Positions 17,984 to 26,508 of a stretch of 64,000 bases of DNA are shown one piece after another (within the stretch, counting starts at the first letter, position 1; each line of letters opens with the position of its first letter). Below the pieces are notes generated by a model, which had not been told where the DNA came from, did no database searches, and was given only the letters and a program-made list of their open reading frames with translations. The translations under genes and the position numbers were made by a program. Source of the DNA: Bradyrhizobium iriomotense (GTDB lineage Bacteria > Pseudomonadota > Alphaproteobacteria > Rhizobiales > Xanthobacteraceae); the NCBI RefSeq assembly GCF_018129405.1, contig NZ_JAFCLP010000006.1, positions 1-64,000 of the forward strand. Direction: 5' to 3'.

Positions 17984-18411
17984 TCATCCTCCCGGCGGGG
18001 GGCAAGACCGACCCGGCCGGGTATTGGCCAGTCGGGCGCGATCATTGCCGAAGGCAAGTGTCGATCGCTAGATATGATCCAGCTCATTTAAGGCAAAAAC
18101 GGTGACTTGTGCAGCCCTTGACAAGGATAGGTTCTGCGCCAGACCGGCTACTTTTGTCATATGCGGTTCACATCGGGCGCGCGTTAAGCATATGAGTCGG
18201 CAGATAGGCCCGGATCGTACGTTCACGTGCCGGCACGATTTCATATCGTACCGCCGCCTGCATTGTTCCAGCTCAAGCGCTTCTGGCTTTTATGGAACGT
18301 CGATGCCGGGCGCTCGTTAGCGGCCCATCAGTAACCGAACATGGCGGAATAAGCGGCTTTTTCGCGTAAGCCGCTGCCTCCGTGTTCCCGAAACGCAAGA
18401 GGATTGGAACG
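17984..18411. other. Gene-free divergent region with an EcfG-type promoter
   Basis: About 430 bases between two divergent genes. The distal part (18000-18290) shows no gene or strong repeat. The EcfG-type promoter at 18294-18318 is listed separately. Confidence 0.5.
18294..18318 (+). promoter_or_regulatory. Candidate EcfG (general stress) promoter
   Basis: GGAAC at 18294-18298, a 16-base spacer, and CGTT at 18315-18318 match the alphaproteobacterial EcfG consensus (GGAAC-N16/17-CGTT). It lies 94 bases before the start of the DUF892 gene, a class of gene often in the general stress regulon. Confidence 0.65.
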
Positions 18412-18918
18412 ATGGGACTGTTCACAAAGGACATCAAGACCATGAACGACCTGTTCGTGCACCAGCTCCAGGACATCTATTACGCCGAGCAGCAGCTCAC
18501 CAAGGCGCTGCCGAAAATGGCCAGCAAGGCCACCGATCCGCAGCTGAAACAGGGCTTTTTGACGCACCTCGAAGAAACCAAGCAACATGTCACGCGGCTC
18601 GAGGAAGTGTTCAAGATGCACGGCGTCGCCGTGAAGGCGGTCGATTGCCCGGCCATCGACGGCATCATCGAGGAAGCCGATGAGACCGCCGGCGAAGTCG
18701 CCGACAAGGCGGTGCTCGACGCCGCCCTGATCAACGCGGCGCAGGCCGCCGAGCATTACGAGATCGTGCGCTATGGCAGCCTGATCGCCTGGGCCAAGCA
18801 GCTCGGCCGCAACGACTGTGCCAGCGTGCTCGCCAAGACGCTGGAGGAAGAGAAGGCGACCGACAAGAAGCTGACGGCGCTTGCCGAGAGCAAGGTGAAT
18901 CTGCGCGCGGCGAGCTAG
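18412..18918 (+). CDS. DUF892 ferritin-like protein (YciE/YciF type)
   Basis: A 168-residue helical-bundle protein. The opening DLFVHQLQDIYYAEQQLTKALPKM and later HLEETKQHVTRLEEVF and AAEHYEIVRYG segments carry the Glu/His residues of the ferritin-like diiron fold. The ATG at 18412 has an AGGA ribosome site; a longer frame from 18382 would add ten residues. Family members are induced by osmotic and general stress; their biochemical role is unsettled. The EcfG-type promoter at 18294 fits that. Confidence 0.88.
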   Translation: MGLFTKDIKTMNDLFVHQLQDIYYAEQQLTKALPKMASKATDPQLKQGFLTHLEETKQHVTRLEEVFKMHGVAVKAVDCPAIDGIIEEADETAGEVADKAVLDAALINAAQAAEHYEIVRYGSLIAWAKQLGRNDCASVLAKTLEEEKATDKKLTALAESKVNLRAAS

Positions 18919-18978
18919 GTAAGGCGAGCTGTGGAGTGCGTCGCGGTGATCCGCGGCGCTGCCGCCACATAGACTCTG

Positions 18979-19077
18979 TCATCGCCCGCGAAGGCGGGCG
19001 ATCCAGTATTCCAGAGACAGTCGTGGTTACGGAGAAGCTGCGGCGTACTGGATGCCCCGCCTTCGCGGGGCATGACA
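18979..19077. repeat. Interspersed palindromic repeat, copy 1 of family A
   Basis: Near-complementary ends (TCATCGCCCGCGAAGGCGGG and CCCCGCCTTCGCGGGGCATGA types) enclose a core with CCAGTATTCCAGAGACAGTC and GAGAAGCTGCGGCGTACTGG. The same core blocks occur in the element at 49485-49660. Confidence 0.8.
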
Positions 19078-19187
19078 CTGGTGGCGGGGCAACACGATCG
19101 CTGCACATCCATCCTTCCGCCATTGTCGAAGCATGACGGCGCGCCGATAGCCTATATCCCGCATGGGGCTGCAACCGAGGTGGCAGC

Positions 19188-19349
19188 ATGCGTGTCAGCA
19201 CCATCAAGTATGAATCCTTTGACGACGAAGCCGGCGCGCAGCGCGCCGGCTCGCGTCTTGTGACCTCGCTGACGCTGGGGGCGATGAGCCTCCGCGCCGT
19301 GATCGGGATCGGTGCGCCTTCGCAGGGGATGAACAATCCGAGCGAATGA
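19188..19349 (+). CDS. Possible small protein, 53 residues
   Basis: A short frame beginning MRVSTIKYESFDDEAG and ending NNPSE. A GAGG ribosome site lies 7 bases before the ATG. The middle is moderately hydrophobic, the ends polar. No family recognised. Support is the ribosome site and codon use only, so this is tentative. Confidence 0.4.
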   Translation: MRVSTIKYESFDDEAGAQRAGSRLVTSLTLGAMSLRAVIGIGAPSQGMNNPSE

Positions 19350-19444
19350 ACACATCTCCCGTTCACCATCCGGGGAAGCAGCACATAGCCGGTTACCGAT
19401 CGTCCACCTCTGTCGGTTCAAGTGCGGGTCCATAGGGGCCCGCA

Positions 19445-21844
19445 ATGTATCAAGTTCTTTACTGTCTCACGGAACAGCATGATTGGAGTCTGGTCGCGCT
19501 TGGCGGAGCGGTTTGCCTGCTCGCGAGTGCAGCAGCGATCAGCCTGTTTCACCGGGCGCGCGCGGCGCGGGGACCGGGGCGCCTCGCCTGGATCACCCTG
19601 GATGCTGCCGTCAGCGGATGCGGCGTCTGGGCGACGCATTTCATCGCGATGCTTGCCTACGGCCCGGGTGATGCCGGCGCCTACAACATCCCGGTCACGA
19701 TTGTTTCGTTGATCCTTGCGATCTCCGTGACCTTCGTGGGGTTGAGCATCGCGGTATCGTCCTCGCGCGCGGCCTGGGTCATCGTCGGCGGCGCCATCGT
19801 CGGGGGCGGTGTCGCGGCGATGCATTACACCGGCATGGCGGCGCTGGAGATGCCGGCTCGCGTGGACTGGATCGGAAGCACGGTTGCCGTCTCGGTGCTG
19901 CTCGGAATTGTCTTTGCTGCACTCGCGCTGTTCGTCGCCGCGCGACGCGACGATCTCTCCCATGCGCTGAGTGCGACCGCCTTGCTGACGCTCGCCATCG
20001 TCGCACATCATTTCACGGCGATGGGTGCCGTGCTGCTGACGCCGGACCCGACGCTCGCGATCAGCGGGCTCGCCGTTCCGCCTGCCTCGATGTCCTTCCT
20101 CACCGCCAGCGCCGCAGTTGCGATCATCGCGATTGCGCTCGTTGCCGCGCTGCTCGATCGCCGCGCCAAGGGCGAACTCGGACGCCAGCAACTGGTGCTG
20201 GATTCCGCGCTCGAGAACATGTCGCAGGGGCTGTGCATGTTCGACGCGGACGGCAAGATCATCCTGTTCAACGAGCGCTACGCGGCGATGTTTCGCCGCA
20301 CCGACATCGCACTCGTCGGCCGCCTGCTGGTCGACGTGCTCAGGGAAGAGCAGGCCAAGGGCCAGTGGCAGGGCGACGCCAATGAATTCTTCGCGCGCCT
20401 CGTCGCCGACGCGCGCGAGGGCCGCACCACGACCGACGTCGTCAACCGGTTCGGCCGTTCCATCCGCGTCGTCAACCAGCCGATGCAGGGGGGCGGCTGG
20501 GTCGCGACCTTCGAGGACATCACCGAATGGCTGGAGGCGCAGGCCAAGATCTCGCACATGGCACGCCATGACGCGCTGACCGGCCTGCCGAACCGCGTGC
20601 TGTTCCATGAGCAGCTCGAGCAGGGGCTGAACCGGGCGAAGTCGGGTGACCAGCTCGCGGTGCTCTGTCTCGATCTCGATAACTTCAAGGACATCAACGA
20701 CTCGCTCGGCCATCCCATCGGCGATGCACTGCTCAAGGAGGTCGGCCGCAGGCTGAAGGCCGCCGTCGGCGAGCACGACACCGTGGCGCGGCTCGGTGGC
20801 GACGAATTCGCCGTGGTCCAGATCGGACGGTCGGAGGAAGCCGCTGCGAGGTCGCTTGCCGGCCGCATCGTCGAGGTGATCTCGGCGCCTTACGAGATCG
20901 ACGACCATCAGATCGTCATCGGTGTATCGATCGGCATCTCGCTGTCGCCGCAGGACGGCAGCAATCCGGACGAGCTGCTCAAGAACGCCGATCTTGCGCT
21001 CTACCGCGCCAAGGCGGACGGCCGCGGCACCTATCGTTTCTTTGAGACCGGCATGGATGCGCGCGCGCAGGCGCGGCGCCTCTTGGAAATGGATCTGCGC
21101 GCAGCGCTGCAACGCGACGAATTCCAGCCGTACTACCAGCCGATCCGCGACGTCGCCAGCGGCCGGGTCGTCGCCTTCGAGGCGCTGTTGCGCTGGAACC
21201 ACCCGCAGCGCGGCCTGATCGCCCCCATCAGCTTCATTCCGCTGGCCGAGGAAACCGGGCTCATCGTTCAGCTCGGCGAATTCGTGCTGCGCTCCGCCTG
21301 CACCGACGCCGCCAGCTGGCCCGACGATATCGACGTCGCCGTCAACCTGTCGCCGGTGCAGTTCAAGAGCCCGAACCTGATCGCATCCGTGACCGCGGCG
21401 CTGGCCGCTTCGGGACTTCAGGCGCGCCGCCTCGAGCTCGAGATCACCGAATCCGTGCTGCTCCAGAACAGCGAGGCGACGCTGACGACGCTGCACGAGC
21501 TGCGCGCCATGGGCGTGCGGATCTCGCTGGACGATTTCGGCACCGGCTACTCGTCGCTGAGCTATCTGCGCAGCTTCCCGTTCGACAAGATCAAGATCGA
21601 CCGCTCCTTCGTGTCGGAGCTTGCGACGCGCGAGGATTCCATGGCGATCATCCGCGCCGTGACCGGCCTCGGCCGCAGCCTCGGCATCGTCACCACGGCG
21701 GAAGGCGTCGAGAACGACGCGCAGCTCGAGCTGCTCCGGCGCGAGGGCTGCACCCAGGCGCAGGGTTATCTGTTCAGCAAGCCGCGGCCTGCCTCGGAAG
21801 TGGCGATGATGCTGGAACGGCCGCGGCTGCGCGCCTCGGCCTAG
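19445..21844 (+). CDS. MHYT-PAS-GGDEF-EAL cyclic-di-GMP signalling protein
   Basis: A 799-residue membrane protein that may make and/or degrade c-di-GMP. The N-terminal ~240 residues form seven helices with three MHYT-type motifs (THFIAML, MHYTGM, HHFTAMG), proposed to bind a metal and sense a diatomic gas. A PAS domain follows (about 255-365). The GGDEF domain has an intact RLGGDEF motif (about 449-455). The EAL domain has EALLRWNHP (about 579), NLSPVQF, LELEITES, DDFGTGYSSL and AEGVE, so both active sites look intact. It is monocistronic. A role in motility is plausible given the nearby flagellar genes, but not shown. Confidence 0.92.
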   Translation: MYQVLYCLTEQHDWSLVALGGAVCLLASAAAISLFHRARAARGPGRLAWITLDAAVSGCGVWATHFIAMLAYGPGDAGAYNIPVTIVSLILAISVTFVGLSIAVSSSRAAWVIVGGAIVGGGVAAMHYTGMAALEMPARVDWIGSTVAVSVLLGIVFAALALFVAARRDDLSHALSATALLTLAIVAHHFTAMGAVLLTPDPTLAISGLAVPPASMSFLTASAAVAIIAIALVAALLDRRAKGELGRQQLVLDSALENMSQGLCMFDADGKIILFNERYAAMFRRTDIALVGRLLVDVLREEQAKGQWQGDANEFFARLVADAREGRTTTDVVNRFGRSIRVVNQPMQGGGWVATFEDITEWLEAQAKISHMARHDALTGLPNRVLFHEQLEQGLNRAKSGDQLAVLCLDLDNFKDINDSLGHPIGDALLKEVGRRLKAAVGEHDTVARLGGDEFAVVQIGRSEEAAARSLAGRIVEVISAPYEIDDHQIVIGVSIGISLSPQDGSNPDELLKNADLALYRAKADGRGTYRFFETGMDARAQARRLLEMDLRAALQRDEFQPYYQPIRDVASGRVVAFEALLRWNHPQRGLIAPISFIPLAEETGLIVQLGEFVLRSACTDAASWPDDIDVAVNLSPVQFKSPNLIASVTAALAASGLQARRLELEITESVLLQNSEATLTTLHELRAMGVRISLDDFGTGYSSLSYLRSFPFDKIKIDRSFVSELATREDSMAIIRAVTGLGRSLGIVTTAEGVENDAQLELLRREGCTQAQGYLFSKPRPASEVAMMLERPRLRASA

Positions 21845-21853
21845 AGGACGCTA

Positions 21854-21910
21854 TTGTTTGAGCATGATCTAATCGGAAAACCGCTTTGCACTTTTCCGGA
21901 TCATGCTCTA
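21854..21910. repeat. Interspersed palindrome, copy 1 of family B
   Basis: Arms GAGCATGATC (near 21860-21869) and GATCATGCTC (21899-21908) with inner CGGAAAA/TTTTCCG pairing. It overlaps the stop codon of the minus-strand gene at 21908. A second copy lies at 27180-27230. Confidence 0.85.
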
Positions 21911-22342
21911 GCCGCGGCGCAGCGCGAAATGCGCGCCACAGAACGCCATCACGGCGCCGAGGCACAATGCGGCAAGTCCGGCCAGCACGCCCGAGACGGT
22001 CGGGATCGGGCTCGGCGCCGAGGCCACTTGGCCGGCACCCGCGAGCAAGAGCACGCCGACCGCGATCAGGAATTGCCGCATGCGCTGCGGGATCTGGCCG
22101 GAGACGGCGCTCTGCATCAGGGTCGCCGTGAAATAGCCGCCGGAGAAGCCGACGGTTGCGATCAGCCACCACGCGATCGCAGCGCCCGCCGGAATGAACT
22201 CATGCGTGTCGGGGCGCCAGAGGCCGCCAAGGTCGAGACCGTAGCGCGCGCCCAGCATGTGCACCGCGAGCGCGAGCAGCACGCCGGAGATCATTGCGGC
22301 GCCGAGAATCAGGCGACGCGGAAAAAATGTCGTCTCAGCCAT
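21908..22342 (-). CDS. Small multi-pass membrane protein, unknown function
   Basis: A 144-residue protein with four predicted membrane helices (LILGAAMISGVLLALAVHML, AAIAWWLIATVGFSGGYF, FLIAVGVLLLAGAGQV, LAGLAALCLGAVMAFCGAHF regions). The ATG at 22342 is used because upstream residues are polar and Arg-rich. Its stop lies inside a palindromic repeat. No family recognised. Divergent from the gene at 22407. Confidence 0.7.
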   Translation of the reverse strand: MAETTFFPRRLILGAAMISGVLLALAVHMLGARYGLDLGGLWRPDTHEFIPAGAAIAWWLIATVGFSGGYFTATLMQSAVSGQIPQRMRQFLIAVGVLLLAGAGQVASAPSPIPTVSGVLAGLAALCLGAVMAFCGAHFALRRG

Positions 22343-22406
22343 GTCTCGCTTGTAGGATGGGCGAGGGCGATCGCGCAAGCACATCGCGGACGGGATTGAA
22401 TTCGAG

Positions 22407-22988
22407 ATGCAGGTTTCCGGAGCCGAGGCGGCCACGAGCTACGCCTACAAGGCGTCGCTGATCGGTTCGGCGCATCGCTTCGAGCTGACGGAGGAGGGGT
22501 TGTCCTGGCATATCGCCGGCCGTTCGGGCCTGTGGCGCTATGATGAGATCTCGGCGATCCGGCTGTCGTTCCGCCCGGTGTCGATGCAGCAGCACCGCTT
22601 TCGCGCCGATGTCAGCCACAATGGCGGCGGCCGCATCGCGATCCTGTCGACGAGCTGGCAGACCGCGGCCCTGATGGCGCCGCAGGACAACGGTTTTCGC
22701 GATTTTCTGATCGAGCTGCATGCGCGGATGGCGAAAGCGGGCAGCCGCGCCGAATTGACCGCAGGACTCGGCCGCAAGACCTATGCGGCGGTGCTGGCGT
22801 TCCTGGCGTTGCTCGCCGTTGCGATGGCCGGGCTGTTGATCCGCGCCCTCATGACCGGCGAATTCGCCGGTGTGCTGTTCATCCTCGGCTTCGCCGCGCT
22901 GTTCGCCTGGCAGGTCGGCGGCTTCGTGCGGCGCAACCAGCCGCAGAGCTACAGTTTCGATCGTGTGCCGAAGGCCCTGCTGCCTTAG
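22407..22988 (+). CDS. Hypothetical membrane protein with N-terminal PH-like region
   Basis: A 193-residue protein. The first ~110 residues are soluble and strand-rich (HRFELTEEGLSWHI, WRYDEISAIRLSFRP), resembling bacterial PH-like domains. Two helices follow (about 125-150 and 155-172) with a short polar tail. The start ATG at 22407 is the first in frame. No function known to me. Confidence 0.7.
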   Translation: MQVSGAEAATSYAYKASLIGSAHRFELTEEGLSWHIAGRSGLWRYDEISAIRLSFRPVSMQQHRFRADVSHNGGGRIAILSTSWQTAALMAPQDNGFRDFLIELHARMAKAGSRAELTAGLGRKTYAAVLAFLALLAVAMAGLLIRALMTGEFAGVLFILGFAALFAWQVGGFVRRNQPQSYSFDRVPKALLP

Positions 22989-23050
22989 GTGCAATCGGCC
23001 GCAATCAAACGTGACTTCGCGTCCCTGCGCCGGCGTCGCATCTTGTGGTC

Positions 23051-23650
23051 ATGCCAGTCATGGACCGCAGCACCCGTCGGCCAACGGCAGATGAGATCGC
23101 CAGAATCAACCGCACGCATCTGATTGAGACGCCGCTCCAGCCAGCCGACCTGTTGTTCATGTTCGGCACCCGTGAAGACGTTGGCTTGCGCGCCGACACC
23201 GCCGCAAGGCTGTGGCGTGAAGGCCTGTTCCGCTGGTCGATTGTCAGCGGCGGTGTCACGCCAGGCTCTGAGCAATCCGAGTGCAACATCATCAAGGCCG
23301 CGATGGTCGCGGCGGGCGTTCCGGCGGACCTTATCCTCGAGGAGCACCGCGCGATGAACACCGGCGAGAACGTGATCTTCTCGCTGCCGATCATCGATGC
23401 GGCGCTTGGACTGAAGAACATCCGCAGTGTGATCTGCCTCGGCAACACCTGGACCGCGCGGCGTTACCCGATGACGCTGCAGCGGCACTGGCCAGAGGTC
23501 GAGAAGATGCTGCTCACTGTCGACAGCTTCGCGACGCCGCGTGCGCTCTGGCATACCGATGCCGAATTTCGCCGCCGCATGCTGCACGAATGGGACAAGA
23601 TCGAGCCTTACAAGGCGAGGGGCTTTATCGCGGACTGGCCGGAGGTCTGA
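23051..23650 (+). CDS. YdcF/SanA-like DUF218 protein
   Basis: About 199 residues. The pattern DLLFMFGTRED, IVSGGVTPGS(E), EEHRAMNTGENVIFS and LGNTWTARRYPMTL matches the DUF218/ElyC-SanA-YdcF fold, whose members act on cell-envelope precursors or have unknown roles. It lacks the usual N-terminal membrane anchor, so it is likely cytosolic like YdcF. Alternative starts exist at 23045 (GTG) and 23060 (ATG). Its stop is one base from the stop of the convergent MocR gene. Confidence 0.75.
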   Translation: MPVMDRSTRRPTADEIARINRTHLIETPLQPADLLFMFGTREDVGLRADTAARLWREGLFRWSIVSGGVTPGSEQSECNIIKAAMVAAGVPADLILEEHRAMNTGENVIFSLPIIDAALGLKNIRSVICLGNTWTARRYPMTLQRHWPEVEKMLLTVDSFATPRALWHTDAEFRRRMLHEWDKIEPYKARGFIADWPEV

Positions 23651-23651
23651 G

Positions 23652-24995
23652 CTACTCCGTCGAGTCGAAATCCTCTTCCTTGGTGCCGAGCAGCGACACG
23701 ATCGTGCGCAGGCCGGAATCGAGTTGCTCCGGGGTGGGCGGAGCGAGCGCGAGCCGCACTGCGTTCGGTGCATGTCCATGCGCGATCGCGAAGGTCGAGG
23801 ATGGCGTCAGCGCGATGCCGCGCCTTGCTGCTGCGGCGACGAAAGTCTGCGAGCGCCAGTGCGGCGGCAGCGTCAGCCAGAGATGATAGGAGCGTGGGTC
23901 GGCGGCGAGCTGGTAGCCGGCGAGCAACCTTGCCGCGGTCTGCTGCCGGCGCGCGGCATCGATGCGTTTCAGGCGCGTCAGCTCGGCGACGGTGCCGTCG
24001 GCCATCAGCCGCTGCCCGGCCGCGAGCGCGTGGCCCGAGGCGATCCAGCCGCCGGTCCGGACCGCGCTCATCACGCTTTCGCGCAAGTGAGGCGGCGCGA
24101 CCAGGATGCCGAGTGCGAGCCCCGGCGCGACCTTCTTGGACAGGCTGTCGAGCACGATGCAGTGGTCCGGCCCAAGCGCCGCCAGCGGCGTGTCGTCGGC
24201 GAGGAAGCCGTAGACGGTGTCCTCGATGATGGTGAGATCGAGCTTCTCGGCAACGCGCATGATGTCGGCGCGCCGCGTCGCGTTCATGGTGACGCCGAGC
24301 GGATTCTGGATGATAGGCTGCAGATACAGCGCCGACAGATGCGCCTCGCGATGCGCCTTCTGGATCGCGTCGGGGCGCGCGCCGAATTCGTCCATCGGTA
24401 TAGGCACCAGCGTCACGCCTAGCCGCGCGGCGATGCTCTTGACGTAAGGATAGGTCAGCGCCTCGACGCCGCAGCGGCCGCCGGTCGGCACGAGCGCGGC
24501 GAGCGCGGCCGCCAGCGATTGCTTGCCGTTAGCGGTGAAGACGATCTGCTCGGCCTGCGGCGTGAAATCTTTGCGCGCGAGATAGGCGGCGGCAGCAACG
24601 CGCGCGCTCTTGGTGCCGGTGCTGGTCGAGACGCGCAGCGCGGATTCGAGCGCGTCGACGCGCTCGAGCCCCGCGAGGCTCTTGGCGATCATCGCCCATT
24701 GCTGCGGCAATAACGGATAATTGACCTCGAAATTGATCCGCGCGTCGGCCGGCTCGCTGATCGTCTCGACTTCACGCCTGACGTCGCCGGAGATGAAAGT
24801 GCCGCGGCCGACCTCGCCGACCACGAGGCCGCGGCGGAGCAATTCCGTGTAAACCCGGCTCGCGGTGGAGACCGCAATGCCGCGATCATAGGCAAAATTG
24901 CGCTGCGGCGGCAGCCGGTCGCCGGGTCTTAACGTGCCGTTAGAGATATCCGCGGCAATGGCATCGGCAAGCTTCACGTACTCGAACTTGGACAT
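23652..24995 (-). CDS. MocR-type regulator (GntR DNA-binding domain fused to PLP aminotransferase-like domain)
   Basis: A 447-residue fusion. Residues about 1-75 form a GntR winged helix (LRPGDRLPPQRNFAYDRGIAVSTASRVY). The rest is a fold-type I aminotransferase-like domain with the PLP lysine in LDSLSKKVAPGLALG. MocR proteins use bound PLP or its amino-acid adducts to control transcription, usually of a divergent gene. Here the divergent gene is the DUF1127 protein at 25182. Repeated GAGCA/TGCTC half-sites at 25007-25045 just upstream could be its operator. The effector is unknown. Confidence 0.88.
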   Translation of the reverse strand: MSKFEYVKLADAIAADISNGTLRPGDRLPPQRNFAYDRGIAVSTASRVYTELLRRGLVVGEVGRGTFISGDVRREVETISEPADARINFEVNYPLLPQQWAMIAKSLAGLERVDALESALRVSTSTGTKSARVAAAAYLARKDFTPQAEQIVFTANGKQSLAAALAALVPTGGRCGVEALTYPYVKSIAARLGVTLVPIPMDEFGARPDAIQKAHREAHLSALYLQPIIQNPLGVTMNATRRADIMRVAEKLDLTIIEDTVYGFLADDTPLAALGPDHCIVLDSLSKKVAPGLALGILVAPPHLRESVMSAVRTGGWIASGHALAAGQRLMADGTVAELTRLKRIDAARRQQTAARLLAGYQLAADPRSYHLWLTLPPHWRSQTFVAAAARRGIALTPSSTFAIAHGHAPNAVRLALAPPTPEQLDSGLRTIVSLLGTKEEDFDSTE

Positions 24996-25006
24996 TATTG
25001 CACCGA

Positions 25007-25045
25007 GAGCAATGTTTTACTTGCTCCGAGAAGTGTACTGGAGCA
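25007..25045. promoter_or_regulatory. Candidate MocR operator with repeated half-sites
   Basis: GAGCAA at 25007-25012 pairs with TTGCTC at 25021-25026, and TGCTCC at 25022-25027 pairs with GGAGCA at 25040-25045. The sites start 12 bases upstream of the MocR start and would cover its promoter, consistent with autoregulation and control of the divergent gene. Confidence 0.5.
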
Positions 25046-25181
25046 TTTAAGTTCCATCAAGTTCCGCGATTGAGCCGAGGGGAGCGAGAGCAATCCGACG
25101 GCAAATGAGGTGCAGGCGCTGACAGCGTCCGCGCCAACGGCACCTGCTTCGCCGCGCGGAACAGCACGCCGGAGAAGAAGA

Positions 25182-25418
25182 ATGACCACGATCTCGCAAA
25201 CTGCCGGGCGGAGTTTACGCCCATCCTCGTCGAGCGGATTTTTTGCAACGCTCGTCACCGCCGTCTATGCGCTGTTCGACAGCCTGGAGCGCCGCTCCGC
25301 CGTCAAGACCCTGAACGAGCTCGACGACCGCGCCCTGCGCGACATCGGAATCAATCGCAGCCAGATCGAGGACGCCGTCTACGGGCAGTTCAAGACCGAG
25401 CTGTCGCGGTATCTGTGA
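25182..25418 (+). CDS. DUF1127 small protein
   Basis: A 78-residue protein. The C-terminal half shows the DUF1127 signature (RRSAVKTLNELDDRALRDIGINRSQIEDAVYG), a short Arg/Asp-rich helical pair. The ATG at 25182 has a GGAG site 7 bases upstream; the longer frame from 25110 adds an Ala/Arg-rich leader and is not favoured. DUF1127 proteins in other alphaproteobacteria affect RNA turnover and phosphate or carbon metabolism. It is divergent from the MocR regulator, its probable controller. Confidence 0.85.
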   Translation: MTTISQTAGRSLRPSSSSGFFATLVTAVYALFDSLERRSAVKTLNELDDRALRDIGINRSQIEDAVYGQFKTELSRYL

Positions 25419-25431
25419 GCGGCCGCGGGGA

Positions 25432-25890
25432 TCAGGCGATCGCGACCTGATCCCACGCTCCGTCATATGCTCGATCGTCTTCAGTTCTGCTCGACTTGCG
25501 GTGAGGCCTCGAGGCGCTGCGTTCGCGCCGATGTCGCAGGTCCAGCCGCTGCGCATGGGCGGCGACGCTGCCCGCGAACGTGACGATACGTGCCGCCGCC
25601 TGTTTGACGACGAACAGGATCGTCGCGACGCGGCTCAGCAAGCCGAGCAGGATCAGCACCGAGAAGATGTCGATGTAGGCGAGGAAGTCGCCGACCAGGA
25701 TCAGCTCCGGCGGAATCGGGATTCTGTGGTAGTAGGCGAGTACGATGATCGCGACGGGGATGAGTGCGATCACCTTCCGCACCGTCAGCCTGTCCAGCAG
25801 CGCGGCCAGTTGTACGACCAGCACCTCCCATAGCGCATCGCCGATCGCGAGCGGGACCTCGTAAGTCCATCTCCGCCACCATTGCTTCAC
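25432..25890 (-). CDS. Hypothetical membrane protein, operon with universal stress protein
   Basis: A 152-residue protein with two or three hydrophobic segments (about 40-58 and 65-92) and a basic, low-complexity C-terminal tail of about 40 residues. It starts 15 bases after the stop of the universal stress protein gene, so the two likely share a transcript. No family recognised. Confidence 0.65.
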   Translation of the reverse strand: MKQWWRRWTYEVPLAIGDALWEVLVVQLAALLDRLTVRKVIALIPVAIIVLAYYHRIPIPPELILVGDFLAYIDIFSVLILLGLLSRVATILFVVKQAAARIVTFAGSVAAHAQRLDLRHRRERSASRPHRKSSRTEDDRAYDGAWDQVAIA

Positions 25891-25905
25891 GACATTGCTC
25901 CGAGT

Positions 25906-26331
25906 TCAGTGCCTGACCACCAGCACGGAGCACTTGGCATAGCGCACGACGTGCCCGGCATTCGAGCCGAGGAAATAGGTGCGCATCGCCGGCCGATGCG
26001 AGGTCATGACGATCAGGTCGGCCTTCATGTGCACGGCTTCTTCCAGGATCTCGTGGTAGATGCCGCCCTGGCGCACCACGCTGGAGATGCGGGAAGCATC
26101 TATGCCGGATTCGCGCGCGACGATGGCGAGGGCTTCCTCCGAGGTCTGGCGCTGCTGTTCGTCGAAATCGGCCGGCACGTATTCGGCCAGCATGACCGGG
26201 GTCATCGGCAGCACGTTGAGCAGGCGTACCGTGCCGCTCCAGGTCTGCGACAGCGTTGCTGCGGTCGCGATCGCCGGCTTGGCGAGGTCGGTGTCGGCGA
26301 GGTCGATGGGCACGAGGATGGACTTGAACAT
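25906..26331 (-). CDS. Universal stress protein (UspA family)
   Basis: A 141-residue single UspA domain. It opens MFKSILVPIDLADTDLAKP, has a DLIVMTSHR segment, then the GSNAGHVVRYAKCSVLVVR ATP-binding ending (G-x2-G-x9-S/T-like loop). The start at 26331 has a GGAGG site 5 bases upstream. Cytosolic; family members bind ATP and help survival under stress. First gene of a likely pair with the membrane protein at 25432. Confidence 0.9.
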   Translation of the reverse strand: MFKSILVPIDLADTDLAKPAIATAATLSQTWSGTVRLLNVLPMTPVMLAEYVPADFDEQQRQTSEEALAIVARESGIDASRISSVVRQGGIYHEILEEAVHMKADLIVMTSHRPAMRTYFLGSNAGHVVRYAKCSVLVVRH

Positions 26332-26508
26332 CTGCGCCTCCAGTCTTCCAGTCAGGAAGTCTAGAGCCATTTCCGTTCCGATGGAATCGGAACGGAGCTC
26401 CAGCTTCTTGTTTGGACGCGTTTTCTTGACGCGAACCGGTGTCCACTTCGCTCGAAAACGCTCATGTGACCAAGCTGGATCGACCGGTCGAGACGGCGCC
26501 CGCGCGTC

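Noticed and set aside
19418-21496. Long open frame (692 codons) on the minus strand
   Set aside because: Antisense to the GGDEF-EAL gene with intact motifs; composition is Arg/Asp/His-rich without domains.
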